In this document: in pieces, positions 1-8,391 of the stretch
How positions within the stretch are numbered: position 1 is the stretch's first letter
Layout: each line of letters opens with the position of its first letter
Source of the DNA: Flavobacteriaceae bacterium
GTDB lineage: Bacteria > Bacteroidota > Bacteroidia > Flavobacteriales > Flavobacteriaceae
NCBI GenBank assembly: GCA_016649785.1
Contig: JAENXB010000002.1
Span: 1 to 34,627 of the forward strand
Direction of reading: 5' to 3'
DNA length: 34,627 bases
Notes under the pieces: generated by a model
What the model was told of the DNA's origin: nothing
Database searches by the model: none
Seen by the model: the letters and a program-made list of their open reading frames with translations, nothing else
Program-made: the position numbers and the translations under genes

Positions 1-929
1 GTTTTAAACTCGTGCGTCATATTATTGATGAAATCGGTTTTGATTTGTGAGATCTGCCGTTGCTTGATCAATTGGGTTAAAGCACTGGAATAAGCGATCA
101 CGATAATAAGCGTAAAAATAATGGAGAGTGTAGCCATCAGGATTACCGAGGACAACACTACTTTTTTCTTCCCGGTAAAATTCACCAATAACTGATAGTT
201 GCTGGTGCCAGCCGTATCCACAAATAACGGCACCGAATAAGTTGCGGGAAAATCCAGAGAGAAATTGCTGGAATGCATCTTGGTTGCCAGTGAGTTGCTA
301 AATACTCCAAATTCAAAATCGGTTTTTAAATTGTAATTTTTTAGTTCACGGGTGAGCAAAGTTTTCACATTATCTTCTGAAAGCCTTTTATGTATGGGAA
401 TACGGGCGGTGTATTCAGAAATATAAGAACGCAACATATCCTTTTCAACTTCTTTCATTCGCATCAGTCGCTCAATGCGCTGCTCTGGAGTAAGCTGATT
501 TGATCCAATTTTATTGCGTTTAAAAATATCGGTCACCTTTTTATTGATAAGTTTTGAAAACTGAATACTGTCTTGGGCAGAAATTAAAAAATCTGAGGAA
601 ATTTTATAGTCTTCCTCAAGAATTCCTTCCATCATTAAACTCTCGTTATTATTAAACTTGTTTTTATTCAGTTGAAAATAGTCCATCAGGCTTGCCTCGG
701 TTAAAGCCAAGGCAGAGTTGTCCCCGCCTTCAAACTCAAACCAGAAATTTTCAAGTTCCTGATTTTGAAGCTCCTTTGATACGCTTATCAAAACCTGTTT
801 TACATTATATGAAAACTGTTCTTCCTTATCGTCTACAGCAGTTTTTATCCAATACCCCTGCACAAAAATTATCCCAATTAGTGATAAACTCATTAGCAGG
901 ATTAGAAGGAGGAATAACTTTTTATTCAT
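1..929 (-). CDS. Sensor histidine kinase, N-terminal part (cut by window edge)
   Basis: This is the first 309 residues of a membrane sensor kinase that would autophosphorylate on histidine and pass the phosphate to a response regulator. Visible order: transmembrane helix (about residues 5-25), extracytoplasmic sensor region of about 230 residues (30-255), second transmembrane helix (257-280), then the start of the dimerisation/phosphoacceptor domain with the H-box NNMTHEFK, the phospho-accepting His being residue 306. The window ends one base pair short of the next codon, so the ATPase domain lies outside. The ATG at 927-929 sits only four bases after a TACTTTTG promoter box, so the mRNA may be leaderless. 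It is the last gene of the left-hand minus-strand series. The sensed signal is unknown; the sensor region resembles no domain I can name. Confidence 0.88.
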   Translation of the reverse strand, partial: MNKKLFLLLILLMSLSLIGIIFVQGYWIKTAVDDKEEQFSYNVKQVLISVSKELQNQELENFWFEFEGGDNSALALTEASLMDYFQLNKNKFNNNESLMMEGILEEDYKISSDFLISAQDSIQFSKLINKKVTDIFKRNKIGSNQLTPEQRIERLMRMKEVEKDMLRSYISEYTARIPIHKRLSEDNVKTLLTRELKNYNLKTDFEFGVFSNSLATKMHSSNFSLDFPATYSVPLFVDTAGTSNYQLLVNFTGKKKVVLSSVILMATLSIIFTLIIVIAYSSALTQLIKQRQISQIKTDFINNMTHEFK

Positions 930-933
930 GCAA

Positions 934-941
934 CAAAAGTA
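934..941 (-). promoter_or_regulatory. Bacteroidota -7 promoter box for the histidine kinase
   Basis: On the minus strand this reads TACTTTTG, a full match to the TAnnTTTG -7 element used by the primary sigma factor of Bacteroidota. Only four bases separate it from the kinase ATG. I see no clear -33 element. Confidence 0.55.
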
Positions 942-995
942 ATATTTTAACATTTAGAGGCTTGACAATTTAACCAAATGTTAACAAAACAAAGT

Positions 996-1586
996 TTAAT
1001 TTTTATCAGGTATTAAGATAATTTCGTGAAATTTTCTTACTTGTTCCCTGGTATTCTGCAAATTTAAATTATTTATATGGAAATCGGCGAGTTTTCTTTT
1101 TTTTGAATCACTCCATTGGTGCTTCATTCTCGCTTCAATATCTTCTTCAGAACTTTTGTCGCGGCTTTTAAGGCGTTTGATCCTTTCTTCAAAGGGCGCG
1201 GTTACCAGAATAACCGCATCGCATTTTTTGTATCCTCCTTTTTCAAATAAAATTGCCGCTTCATAGATCACATAAGGCGAATTTTTCCAATTTTTCCAAT
1301 TTTCAAAATCAGTTGCCACGGCAGGATGAACTATAGAGTTGAGTTTTTCTAATTTTTCTGCGGAATTAAATACTTGTGCAGCAACATATTTTCGGTCTAA
1401 AACACCATCCGGATAAGCTTTTTCACCAAGAAGATCAATTATCTTGGATTTCACTTCAGCAGAAGTATTCATCAAAGTTTTTGCAGCATCATCGGCAATA
1501 TAAACAGGAATGCCCAATTCTTTAAAAAAATTGGCCACAGTGGTTTTACCACTTCCCATCCCGCCGGTAAGACCAATTACTTTCAT
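996..1586 (-). CDS. coaE: Dephospho-CoA kinase
   Basis: Catalyses the last step of coenzyme A synthesis, ATP-dependent phosphorylation of the ribose 3'-hydroxyl of dephospho-CoA, in the cytoplasm. The P-loop GGMGSGKT is at residues 8-15, an acidic pair (Asp32-Asp33) follows strand 2, and the lid-region IVHPAV motif is near residue 88. The length of 196 residues is normal for the family. The ATG start gives the P-loop at its usual distance from the N-terminus. It lies 84 bases downstream of the YbbR gene, across a repeat-rich gap. A second CoA enzyme, coaBC, is about 6 kb away on the same strand. Confidence 0.96.
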   Translation of the reverse strand: MKVIGLTGGMGSGKTTVANFFKELGIPVYIADDAAKTLMNTSAEVKSKIIDLLGEKAYPDGVLDRKYVAAQVFNSAEKLEKLNSIVHPAVATDFENWKNWKNSPYVIYEAAILFEKGGYKKCDAVILVTAPFEERIKRLKSRDKSSEEDIEARMKHQWSDSKKRKLADFHINNLNLQNTREQVRKFHEIILIPDKN

Positions 1587-1596
1587 TCTTAGATTT

Positions 1597-1670
1597 TAGA
1601 AATGAGATATTAGATATGAGATGTTAGTATTGAGATATTTTGAATTTTGAACTTTGAATTTTGAATTTTT
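1597..1670. repeat. Degenerate short intergenic repeat (GAGATATTAGATAT type)
   Basis: The gap between coaE and the YbbR gene is made of imperfect, roughly 14-base units built on GAGATATTAGATAT and GAGATGTTAGTATT. They run into repeated TTGAATTTTGAA units. It has no coding potential. Similar units recur at about 16.08-16.13 kb. From memory, such degenerate AT-rich intergenic repeats are common in Flavobacteriaceae; function unknown. Confidence 0.6.
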
Positions 1671-2627
1671 TTATCTTTTAATTACAAATTGAATTTTATT
1701 TTCGTTTAATCGAAGATTATTTACAATATCGGGTTTTTCTACAATCTGGGCCAAAAGATACCCATCACTGTCCACAGAATTCTTGAAGTCCACGATCACC
1801 TTGAAATTTGAGGGTTTCACCTTGTCAAATTCGCTTAAACTTACCTGATAATATACAATTACCTCTTTTGGAAAAATAACCACATTCATTTTTTCAGGCA
1901 CGTTTATCATCTCGATAGGAATTTCAACTTTTCCTTCGGTAAACTTATCCGTACGAAGGGAATAGCTCACTTCATCCTGATAAAAAGTAACCGTACCGAG
2001 ATTTGTTCTATCCAGTTTTATTCTGCCTTCTATGTCTTTATTGATATTGCCAATTTTTAGCGCCTTTGTGTTGACCTGCCGTAAAGTATCCAAAATATTT
2101 TCAGGGCCGCTTACTGTGATTGAATCCGGTTGAAGTTTAATTTTATCCAATGCTGAATACCCCACAGAAAAGCCTAAATTTATTTTGGAATTAATAGGAA
2201 CCTTTTTGACCGCGCGCTGTTGAAAATCAATTTTCAGGTTTTCCTGAAGAAAACCGGCATTTTCATAGTCTATTCTTAACTGTGAAAAAATAGCCGTTTT
2301 ATGAAGTTCCAGATTGTAAACTAATTGTTCATCCAAAGGCTCGGCATCACTTAGATCTATCTTTAATTCCCTCGGAAAAAACTTATAAATAGCAATATTA
2401 AAACCTTTATCCCGAATCCTCAGATCTAAATATTTTGGGGAATTTTCCAGAAGAATTTTATCTTTTGGAAGGTTAATATAGCTTACCGGCAGCTCTATTA
2501 CTGTAGTATATTGTTTGGAAAATTGAACAAAGACCCAAATAACGGTGGAAAACCCCAAAAAGAATAAAAATGTTTTTAAAGGCCCCTTTTTTATCCAGTG
2601 CTTATTTTGCTTTTTTTTGTCTTGCAT
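1671..2627 (-). CDS. YbbR-domain (CdaR-like) membrane-anchored protein
   Basis: A 318-residue protein with a basic N-terminus, one transmembrane helix (about 18-37) and a long extracytoplasmic beta-rich region consistent with several YbbR repeats; the segments near 45-130, 140-215 and 225-315 look alike in pattern. In Firmicutes the YbbR protein CdaR modulates the diadenylate cyclase CdaA. No cyclase gene is next to this one, so its partner here is unknown. The start codon lies inside the end of the upstream glycosyltransferase gene (26-base overlap), which points to co-transcription and coupled translation. The coaE gene follows. The family call rests on the overall layout and this gene order. 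Confidence 0.75.
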   Translation of the reverse strand: MQDKKKQNKHWIKKGPLKTFLFFLGFSTVIWVFVQFSKQYTTVIELPVSYINLPKDKILLENSPKYLDLRIRDKGFNIAIYKFFPRELKIDLSDAEPLDEQLVYNLELHKTAIFSQLRIDYENAGFLQENLKIDFQQRAVKKVPINSKINLGFSVGYSALDKIKLQPDSITVSGPENILDTLRQVNTKALKIGNINKDIEGRIKLDRTNLGTVTFYQDEVSYSLRTDKFTEGKVEIPIEMINVPEKMNVVIFPKEVIVYYQVSLSEFDKVKPSNFKVIVDFKNSVDSDGYLLAQIVEKPDIVNNLRLNENKIQFVIKR

Positions 2628-3627
2628 TGTTAAAAAATAACTTCGGAAAAGCGGTTTCTGGTTCCATCTTTAAGAATCTCAATTTCCATATAGATCTTAA
2701 AAATCCGTAGCCGTATCCTGAGAATTGAATAAAAGTAGCAATAATAGCTGCTAAACCAATATTTAAACTTCTGTTTTTTATACCGGCGTCCAATCCAACT
2801 ATTATAAAATAGAACAAATAGCACAATAAGAAAATGGAAACGCCTAGTAGGAATAATACTATTGCAAATAGAAGACCAATCAAAAACAAGCTGGGGAACC
2901 AATACGTTATTTTTCCCGATCCGGGATGCCAAAGGTTCAAAATGGGCCGTACCAACCCAAATTTATGAACCTGCCTGTAAAATTTCTTCCAATTTATTCG
3001 CCTTTTATGAAAAACAACAGCATTGGGGATCAAGGTAGTTTCAAATCCCAGTTTCAGTAATCGCAGGGATAGATCAGGATCTTCCCCTGGATTTATATTT
3101 CTGAACCCGCCGGAAACTTCAAAGGCTTTTTTTGAAAGTCCCATATTAAAACTGCGTGGCTGAAATTTATTTAAGGCTTGTTTCCTGCCGCGTATCCCGC
3201 CGGTGGTAAGGAAGGATGTCATGGCGTAGTTAATTGCCTTTTGCTTATCGGAAAAACTGTGATGAGCAGCATCCGGCCCACCAAAACAATTGTGAAAATT
3301 TAAAGATAAAAATGAATCGACTTCTTTTAAATAATCGGGAGGTAAGATCACATCGGAATCCAAGATGAGAAAATAATTTCCCCTCGCTTTGCGCATTCCG
3401 TAATTTCTTGAATCTCCCGGGCCGGAATTGTGTTTAAAATAATAACTTATCTGTAACCTGCCCTGAAATTCCCTGACCACTTTTTCTGAAGAAAGTGTAG
3501 AACCATCTTCAATAATAACAATTTCAAAAGTTCCTGCCCACCGGAGTTCTGTCATACTCTGCAACAATTCCCTGATTTCCCCCGGCCTGTTAAAAACTGG
3601 AATAATAAATGAATAGTTTATCTGCAT
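2602..3627 (-). CDS. Family 2 glycosyltransferase, membrane associated
   Basis: The 341-residue protein begins with a GT-A fold: the N-terminal strand leads to the nucleotide-binding EDGS motif (40-43), the metal-binding DSD is at 90-92, and a PGEDPDLSLR motif (180-189) gives the likely base. The C-terminal third is hydrophobic (about 243-280 and 285-305), so it is probably anchored in the inner membrane. It should transfer a sugar from an activated donor to a lipid or glycan acceptor; neither substrate can be told from sequence. Its 3' end overlaps the YbbR gene by 26 bases. It is separated from fabI by a hairpin, so it probably starts a GT-ybbR-coaE transcript. Confidence 0.88.
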   Translation of the reverse strand: MQINYSFIIPVFNRPGEIRELLQSMTELRWAGTFEIVIIEDGSTLSSEKVVREFQGRLQISYYFKHNSGPGDSRNYGMRKARGNYFLILDSDVILPPDYLKEVDSFLSLNFHNCFGGPDAAHHSFSDKQKAINYAMTSFLTTGGIRGRKQALNKFQPRSFNMGLSKKAFEVSGGFRNINPGEDPDLSLRLLKLGFETTLIPNAVVFHKRRINWKKFYRQVHKFGLVRPILNLWHPGSGKITYWFPSLFLIGLLFAIVLFLLGVSIFLLCYLFYFIIVGLDAGIKNRSLNIGLAAIIATFIQFSGYGYGFLRSIWKLRFLKMEPETAFPKLFFNNARQKKAK

Positions 3628-3649
3628 TGTAAAAAAACCGGTATTAAAT

Positions 3650-3690
3650 TATAAAATTTAGCCCCGAATTATTCAGGGCCAAATTTTATA
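3650..3690 (-). terminator. Hairpin between fabI and the glycosyltransferase
   Basis: The ten-base arms at 3650-3659 and 3681-3690 are perfect complements. After one mismatch they continue with GCCC (3661-3664) pairing to GGGC (3676-3679) around an 11-base loop. It lies just after the fabI stop. The T-run on the minus strand is delayed by about ten bases, so termination is likely but not certain. Confidence 0.55.
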
Positions 3691-3705
3691 AGATCATTTT
3701 TTATG

Positions 3706-4527
3706 CTATTCTTCCCCTTTCATAAAGGCATCCATCACTTCCATACTAACGCCCATATTTGAGAATCCGCCATCATTGTATAAATTCTGAAGGGTAACGC
3801 GCTTTGTCAAATCAGAAAATAAGCTAACAGTATAGTTTGCACAGTCTAAAGCCGTGGCATTTCCAAGCGGAGACATTTTATCGGCATAGGCTATAAATCC
3901 GTTAAAACCTTTAACGCCCATTCCGGCGGTAGTTGGAGTTGGTGATTGGGAGATCGTGTTAACCCTAACTTTTTTATCCTTTCCAAAGAAATACCCAAAG
4001 CTACGCGCGATAGATTCCAGGTAGGCTTTATTGTCGGCCATGTCATTATAATCCGGAAATACACGTTGAGAAGCCATATACGTAAGAGCTACAATACTAC
4101 CCCATTCATTCATCGCATCTTTTTTGTAAAGCACCTGCATGGTTTTATGAAAAGAAACCGCTGAAATATCCCACCCTTTTTGAGTGAATTCATAGTTCTG
4201 GCTGGTATAATGGTTTCCTTTTCGCACATTCATGGACATCCCTATGGAATGCAGCACAAAATCGAGCTTTCCTCCCAAAATTTCGGTAGCTTTTTCTACT
4301 AGTTTTTCCAAATCCTCAATACTTGTCGCATCCGCAGGAATAACTTGTGAGTTGGTTGCTTCTGCAAGTTTATTAAGGGTTCCCATTCGCAAGGCAATTG
4401 GGGCATTTGTCAAAACAAATGTTCCGCCTTCGGCATGCACCTGTTCCGCTGTTTTCCAGGCGATAGAATTTTCGTCCAAAGCGCCAAAAATGATCCCTCT
4501 TTTTCCTTTTAGTAGATTGTATGCCAT
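3706..4527 (-). CDS. fabI: Enoyl-[acyl-carrier-protein] reductase (NADH)
   Basis: Reduces trans-2-enoyl-ACP in the last step of each fatty-acid elongation cycle. It is an atypical short-chain dehydrogenase: cofactor-binding segment GALDENSIAW (15-24), and catalytic Tyr160 and Lys167 in the Y-x6-K spacing specific to FabI rather than the Y-x3-K of common SDRs. The SQSPTPTTAG stretch (193-202) forms the substrate loop. The length of 273 residues is typical. It is a single gene with its own strong promoter box 36 bases upstream and a hairpin downstream. FabI is the triclosan target in other bacteria; no resistance substitution was judged here. Confidence 0.96.
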   Translation of the reverse strand: MAYNLLKGKRGIIFGALDENSIAWKTAEQVHAEGGTFVLTNAPIALRMGTLNKLAEATNSQVIPADATSIEDLEKLVEKATEILGGKLDFVLHSIGMSMNVRKGNHYTSQNYEFTQKGWDISAVSFHKTMQVLYKKDAMNEWGSIVALTYMASQRVFPDYNDMADNKAYLESIARSFGYFFGKDKKVRVNTISQSPTPTTAGMGVKGFNGFIAYADKMSPLGNATALDCANYTVSLFSDLTKRVTLQNLYNDGGFSNMGVSMEVMDAFMKGEE

Positions 4528-4563
4528 GTGTATTGATTTTTTTTTAAAATTGTTTTAAACCTG

Positions 4564-4571
4564 CAAATATA
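4564..4571 (-). promoter_or_regulatory. -7 promoter box of fabI
   Basis: The minus strand reads TATATTTG followed by CAG, a full TAnnTTTG match, 36 bases before the fabI ATG. Confidence 0.7.
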
Positions 4572-4581
4572 CAAACTTGAT

Positions 4582-6234
4582 TTAATTAAGTAAGGCTTTT
4601 GCATGAGCCATAGCCGATTTACTCAAAGTATTGCCTCCCAACATCATCGCAAGTTCCTCAATTCGCTCTTCGGGCTGAAGTTCTTTGATCTTGGTAACGG
4701 TAATTTCGGAAGCATCTTCCTTGAATATTTTAAAATGTTTGTTCCCTTTCCCGGCAATTTGAGGCAAGTGCGTAATGGCTATCACCTGCATAGTTTGCCC
4801 CATATTATAAAGTATATCGCCCATTTTTTGTGCAATATCACCGGATACGCCTGTGTCAATTTCATCAAAAATAATGGTAGGCAATTTGCTTTTGGAAGCG
4901 AGAATGCTTTTAACCGCAAGCATGATCCGGGATAACTCTCCTCCTGAGGCCGCTTTTTTCAGTTCCGTAAAATCGCCGCCTTTATTGGCAGATAAATACC
5001 AAAAAAGCTGATCCTGCCCATTCGAATAAAATTCTTCACGGAATTTTAGCTCCATTTTAAGACGGGCATTTGGCATTCCCAAATCGGATATTATTTTTTC
5101 AACATCTGAAATAAGCCCGGGAATGGTTTGCTCTCTATTCTCATGTATTTTTTTGGTAATAAGGCCCAAATTTACTTTTTTCTCAAAAATCTCTTTATTT
5201 AGCTGTTCCAGATCGGCTTCGGCATTTTCCGTCAGAGCCACCTTTTGGGCGAGTTGAGTTTTTATGCTCAATAACTCTTCTATACTATGTGCCGAATGTT
5301 TCTTTTTTAAATTATAGATTACCTGAAGCTTGGCGTTTACCTCATCCAACTCCTCAGGATTTGCCTCTACCCTTTCTAAAGAGGTTTCCAATTCCTGCGC
5401 AATATCGTCCAATTCTATTATTAGGCTTTCCACCCGCTCCTGCAAACTCGTGTAATTTCCTGAAAAACCCGCGATTTTAGACAAATTGGTACGCACCAGT
5501 TTTAAGCCTGCAATTGTGCCTATTTCTTCCTGCTGAATTTGGTTAAAGGCAAGTCCAAGATGTTCTGTAAGGGTTTCAACATTGTTCAATTCTTCGTGGC
5601 GTTCCTCCAAGTTCTCCAGCATGCCTTCCTTTAAACGGGCTTCTTCAAGTTCCTTTAGCAAAAAAAGATTGTAATCGTGTTCTTTTATCGCCAATGCCTG
5701 AGTTTCCTTTAACACCGTCAATTTGTGTTGTAGTTTTTTATAATCTTTAAGTCCTTCCTGAAACTCCTGTAACGAATCGTGATTTTTAGAGAGCGTATCC
5801 AATATCTCAAACTGATATTGGTTTTCCCCTAAACTCAGCGTTTGGTGTTGCCCGTGAATATCGATTAAAAAATCGCCCAATTTCACAAGCGTGGGAAGGG
5901 TTACGGGGGTATCGTTTATAAATGCCCTGGATTTACCCGAAGCGAGAATTTCCCTACGAATGATGGTTTGGTCTTCATAATCCAGATCTTCGGCAGTAAA
6001 AAAATCGGTGAGTTTGTAATTGGCAATATCAAAAACTCCCTCAATGACACATTTATTTTTTGAATTCCGGATCGCGCTATAGTCTGCCCGTTTTCCCAGG
6101 AGAAGTCCGAGCGCGCCAAGCATAATGGATTTCCCGGCACCGGTTTCGCCCGTAATGATGGTAAACCCCTGTTGAAGATCAATTTTGATATCTTCAATCA
6201 AGGCGTAATTTTTAATAGATAAAGCAGTTAGCAA
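4582..6234 (-). CDS. recN: DNA repair ATPase RecN
   Basis: An SMC-like ATPase that acts early in double-strand-break repair with RecA. Walker A GETGAGKS is at 29-36, followed by two long coiled-coil arms (about 150-400). The ABC signature SGGELSR is at 430-436, Walker B with the catalytic acidic pair (IIFDEID) at about 454-460, and the switch THLP near 488-491. The length of 550 residues is normal. The start is TTG: MLTALSIKNYALI matches how RecN proteins begin and no ATG is available upstream. A TATCTTTA box ends 19 bases before it. It follows the PorD-like gene with a 61-base gap. Confidence 0.96.
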   Translation of the reverse strand: MLTALSIKNYALIEDIKIDLQQGFTIITGETGAGKSIMLGALGLLLGKRADYSAIRNSKNKCVIEGVFDIANYKLTDFFTAEDLDYEDQTIIRREILASGKSRAFINDTPVTLPTLVKLGDFLIDIHGQHQTLSLGENQYQFEILDTLSKNHDSLQEFQEGLKDYKKLQHKLTVLKETQALAIKEHDYNLFLLKELEEARLKEGMLENLEERHEELNNVETLTEHLGLAFNQIQQEEIGTIAGLKLVRTNLSKIAGFSGNYTSLQERVESLIIELDDIAQELETSLERVEANPEELDEVNAKLQVIYNLKKKHSAHSIEELLSIKTQLAQKVALTENAEADLEQLNKEIFEKKVNLGLITKKIHENREQTIPGLISDVEKIISDLGMPNARLKMELKFREEFYSNGQDQLFWYLSANKGGDFTELKKAASGGELSRIMLAVKSILASKSKLPTIIFDEIDTGVSGDIAQKMGDILYNMGQTMQVIAITHLPQIAGKGNKHFKIFKEDASEITVTKIKELQPEERIEELAMMLGGNTLSKSAMAHAKALLN

Positions 6235-6253
6235 ATTATAATAGATTTGAAGC

Positions 6254-6261
6254 TAAAGATA
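6254..6261 (-). promoter_or_regulatory. Probable -7 box of recN
   Basis: The minus strand reads TATCTTTA, one mismatch from TAnnTTTG, ending 19 bases before the TTG start. This is the same distance as at bamD. Confidence 0.5.
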
Positions 6262-6295
6262 CAAGAGAATTTCATTCCAATCAAAACCGAATGCA

Positions 6296-7186
6296 TTAGA
6301 ATTGGATCTTCCTCCAATTTTCTGCATACATGGGCGCAACCCTGTTTAAAGTATCCACAAGATCGGCAATAGGAACTGATGGGCCACCACTGAAAATTTG
6401 TTCGATTTCCTGAGCTTTGGAGTCAAAAAATACCCGCATTAACAATGAATTTGGCCTGCTGTCATTCATACTGCGCAAATTTTGAATTGAGTTTGCAATG
6501 GCTTTTTTTCCAGCAGCGGGATCTTTATGCATTACATCCAGACCCAGGCGGTGGTATTGGTACAATGCTGTTCTATAATCTAGAAAGGCCTTAGACAACA
6601 AATCGGCATTAAGCCTGTAACGGGAGCGGTTCCCGTCACTTCCGCGCCAGCCGGCGGCATTGCTTTGCTGAGCTGTAGTCACAATTCTGTTAGCTTCTTC
6701 AAAATATGGGGTTCCACCTTCCTGTTGAAAAGTATCTGCATCCAATCCTAAAATGGTATAAACATAGAATGATATTACGGAAACCAAATTGGAGGAATAT
6801 TCATTCTGACTGTATGTTAAAGGCTCAAATTCCCTGTAGTTGAAGCTGAATTGTTCATCGTTAAAATTGAAGATCGGTGTGATCATTGTAGATCCAAAAA
6901 CAGGACGTGAGGATTGCACCTGAATAGTTCCTGAAAATGCATCGTTTTCAAATTTTGAAATATTGATAAAAACACTGTAATTGATGCGTTCGTGATTGGC
7001 ATACTTCCGGTCTGTCCAACTGGTTTGATTGATGAATTCAGAAAGCGATCTTTGCAAGGTTTTAAAAACAGATAAATTGCTTTGCCCGGTTTGTTCGGCA
7101 TTAATAATTACCTCCCCATTCAAATCCTGGGCCGAAGCTATGGCTACCCAAAAAAACAGCAATAATACCAGTGCGATCTTATTCAT
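6296..7186 (-). CDS. DUF4835 / PorD-like exported protein
   Basis: A 296-residue secreted or periplasmic protein with a clear signal peptide (hydrophobic 4-17, cleavage after ASA at residue 19, mature start Gln20). It ends VAPMYAENWRKIQF. I recognise the Bacteroidota DUF4835 family, which databases often label PorD and link to the type IX secretion system; that functional link is from memory and is not shown by this sequence. The gene overlaps coaBC by eight bases (7179-7186), so the two are co-transcribed, and bamD lies in the same cluster, which fits an envelope role. No enzyme motif is visible. Confidence 0.75.
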   Translation of the reverse strand: MNKIALVLLLFFWVAIASAQDLNGEVIINAEQTGQSNLSVFKTLQRSLSEFINQTSWTDRKYANHERINYSVFINISKFENDAFSGTIQVQSSRPVFGSTMITPIFNFNDEQFSFNYREFEPLTYSQNEYSSNLVSVISFYVYTILGLDADTFQQEGGTPYFEEANRIVTTAQQSNAAGWRGSDGNRSRYRLNADLLSKAFLDYRTALYQYHRLGLDVMHKDPAAGKKAIANSIQNLRSMNDSRPNSLLMRVFFDSKAQEIEQIFSGGPSVPIADLVDTLNRVAPMYAENWRKIQF

Positions 7187-8387
7187 TTAACAATAGGATT
7201 ACTTCATTTAAAATATCCCGTGCAACTTCCGATTTAGATTTTAAACCGAATGTTTTCACTTCGTTCTTTGTGATAATTCTTATTTTATTAGTGTCGGATT
7301 TAAAACCTGCGCCTTCATCATTCAGGGAATTCAGAACGATAAAATCCAGGTTTTTACTTTCCAGTTTTCCTTTCGCGTTTTCAAGTTCATTATTGGTTTC
7401 CAATGCGAAACCAACAAGCTTTTGTCTCTTTTTCAATTTTCCCAGAGAAGCCAAAATATCCTGGGTTGGCGTTAATTCAATTGTCAAAACAGCCTCCTGT
7501 TTTTTCATTTTTTGTTTAGCCACGGTTTTCGGTTTATAATCAGATACCGCTGCTGCCGCTATTGCCACATCCATTGTGGCGTAAAATTCGTGTGCCGCAT
7601 TATACATTTCCTGGGCACTGGTGACCCTGATAAGCCTAATATTCGAATTTTCTAAATTTAAATGGCTCGGACCTGAAATAAGGATTACCTCAGCACCTAA
7701 TTTGGCTGCTTCTTTTGCCAATTCAAATCCCATTTTTCCACTGGAATGATTTCCTATAAAACGCACAGGATCTATAGCTTCGTATGTGGGTCCTGCCGTA
7801 ATCATGACTTTTTTATTGCAAAGAGGCATTTTTTCGCGCAGGTTGTTTTCTATAAAGCTAAGAATATTTTCCGGTTCCGCCATTCTTCCTTCGCCGAAAA
7901 GGCCACTGGCTAGTTCTCCGGATTCCGCAGGGATCATACAATTTCCATAAGACTGGAGGATCTGTAAACTCTTTTTGGTAGCAGGGTGCTGGAACATGTC
8001 CAAATCCATTGCCGGAGCAAAATACACCGGACATTTTGCTGAAAGGTAGGTAGCCAAAAGGATATTATCACTGGTTCCCGATGCCATTTTAGATAAAGTA
8101 TTGGCAGTAGCCGGGGCAATAAGCATAAAATCGGCCCAAAGGCCGAGATCTACGTGACTGTTCCAGGTGGCATTTTCATCTTCCTCATCAGTGAATGATG
8201 AAATTACCTTGTTTTTTGAAAGTGTGGAAAGGGTAAGCGGAGTGACAAATTCTTTTGAAGCCGGTGTCATGATAACTTTCACCTGAGCACCGGCTTTAAT
8301 AAATAATCTGACTAAAGGAGCTGTTTTATAGGCAGCAATACCGGCAGAAATGCCTAATAGTATTTTTTTGTCCTCCAGAACACTCAT
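7179..8387 (-). CDS. coaBC: Bifunctional phosphopantothenoylcysteine decarboxylase / phosphopantothenate-cysteine ligase
   Basis: Carries out two successive CoA-pathway steps. The N-terminal flavodoxin-like CoaC domain (1-185) shows the active-site His78, the FMN-binding APATANT motif (91-97) and PAMDLDM (125-131). The C-terminal CoaB domain (190-402) shows AGPTYEAIDPVRFI (198-211), NHSSGKMG (213-220) and the AAAVSDYKPK dimer/CTP region. The substrate-flap motif reads ASGLFGEGRM, so the position of the CoaC active-site cysteine known from E. coli holds Ser161. The gene lies four bases from the omega subunit gene and overlaps the PorD-like gene. Confidence 0.95.
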   Translation of the reverse strand: MSVLEDKKILLGISAGIAAYKTAPLVRLFIKAGAQVKVIMTPASKEFVTPLTLSTLSKNKVISSFTDEEDENATWNSHVDLGLWADFMLIAPATANTLSKMASGTSDNILLATYLSAKCPVYFAPAMDLDMFQHPATKKSLQILQSYGNCMIPAESGELASGLFGEGRMAEPENILSFIENNLREKMPLCNKKVMITAGPTYEAIDPVRFIGNHSSGKMGFELAKEAAKLGAEVILISGPSHLNLENSNIRLIRVTSAQEMYNAAHEFYATMDVAIAAAAVSDYKPKTVAKQKMKKQEAVLTIELTPTQDILASLGKLKKRQKLVGFALETNNELENAKGKLESKNLDFIVLNSLNDEGAGFKSDTNKIRIITKNEVKTFGLKSKSEVARDILNEVILLLNE

Positions 8388-8391
8388 TATA

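Noticed and set aside
2630..2932. 100-codon ORF in another frame of the glycosyltransferase
   Set aside because: Out-of-frame shadow of the hydrophobic C-terminus.
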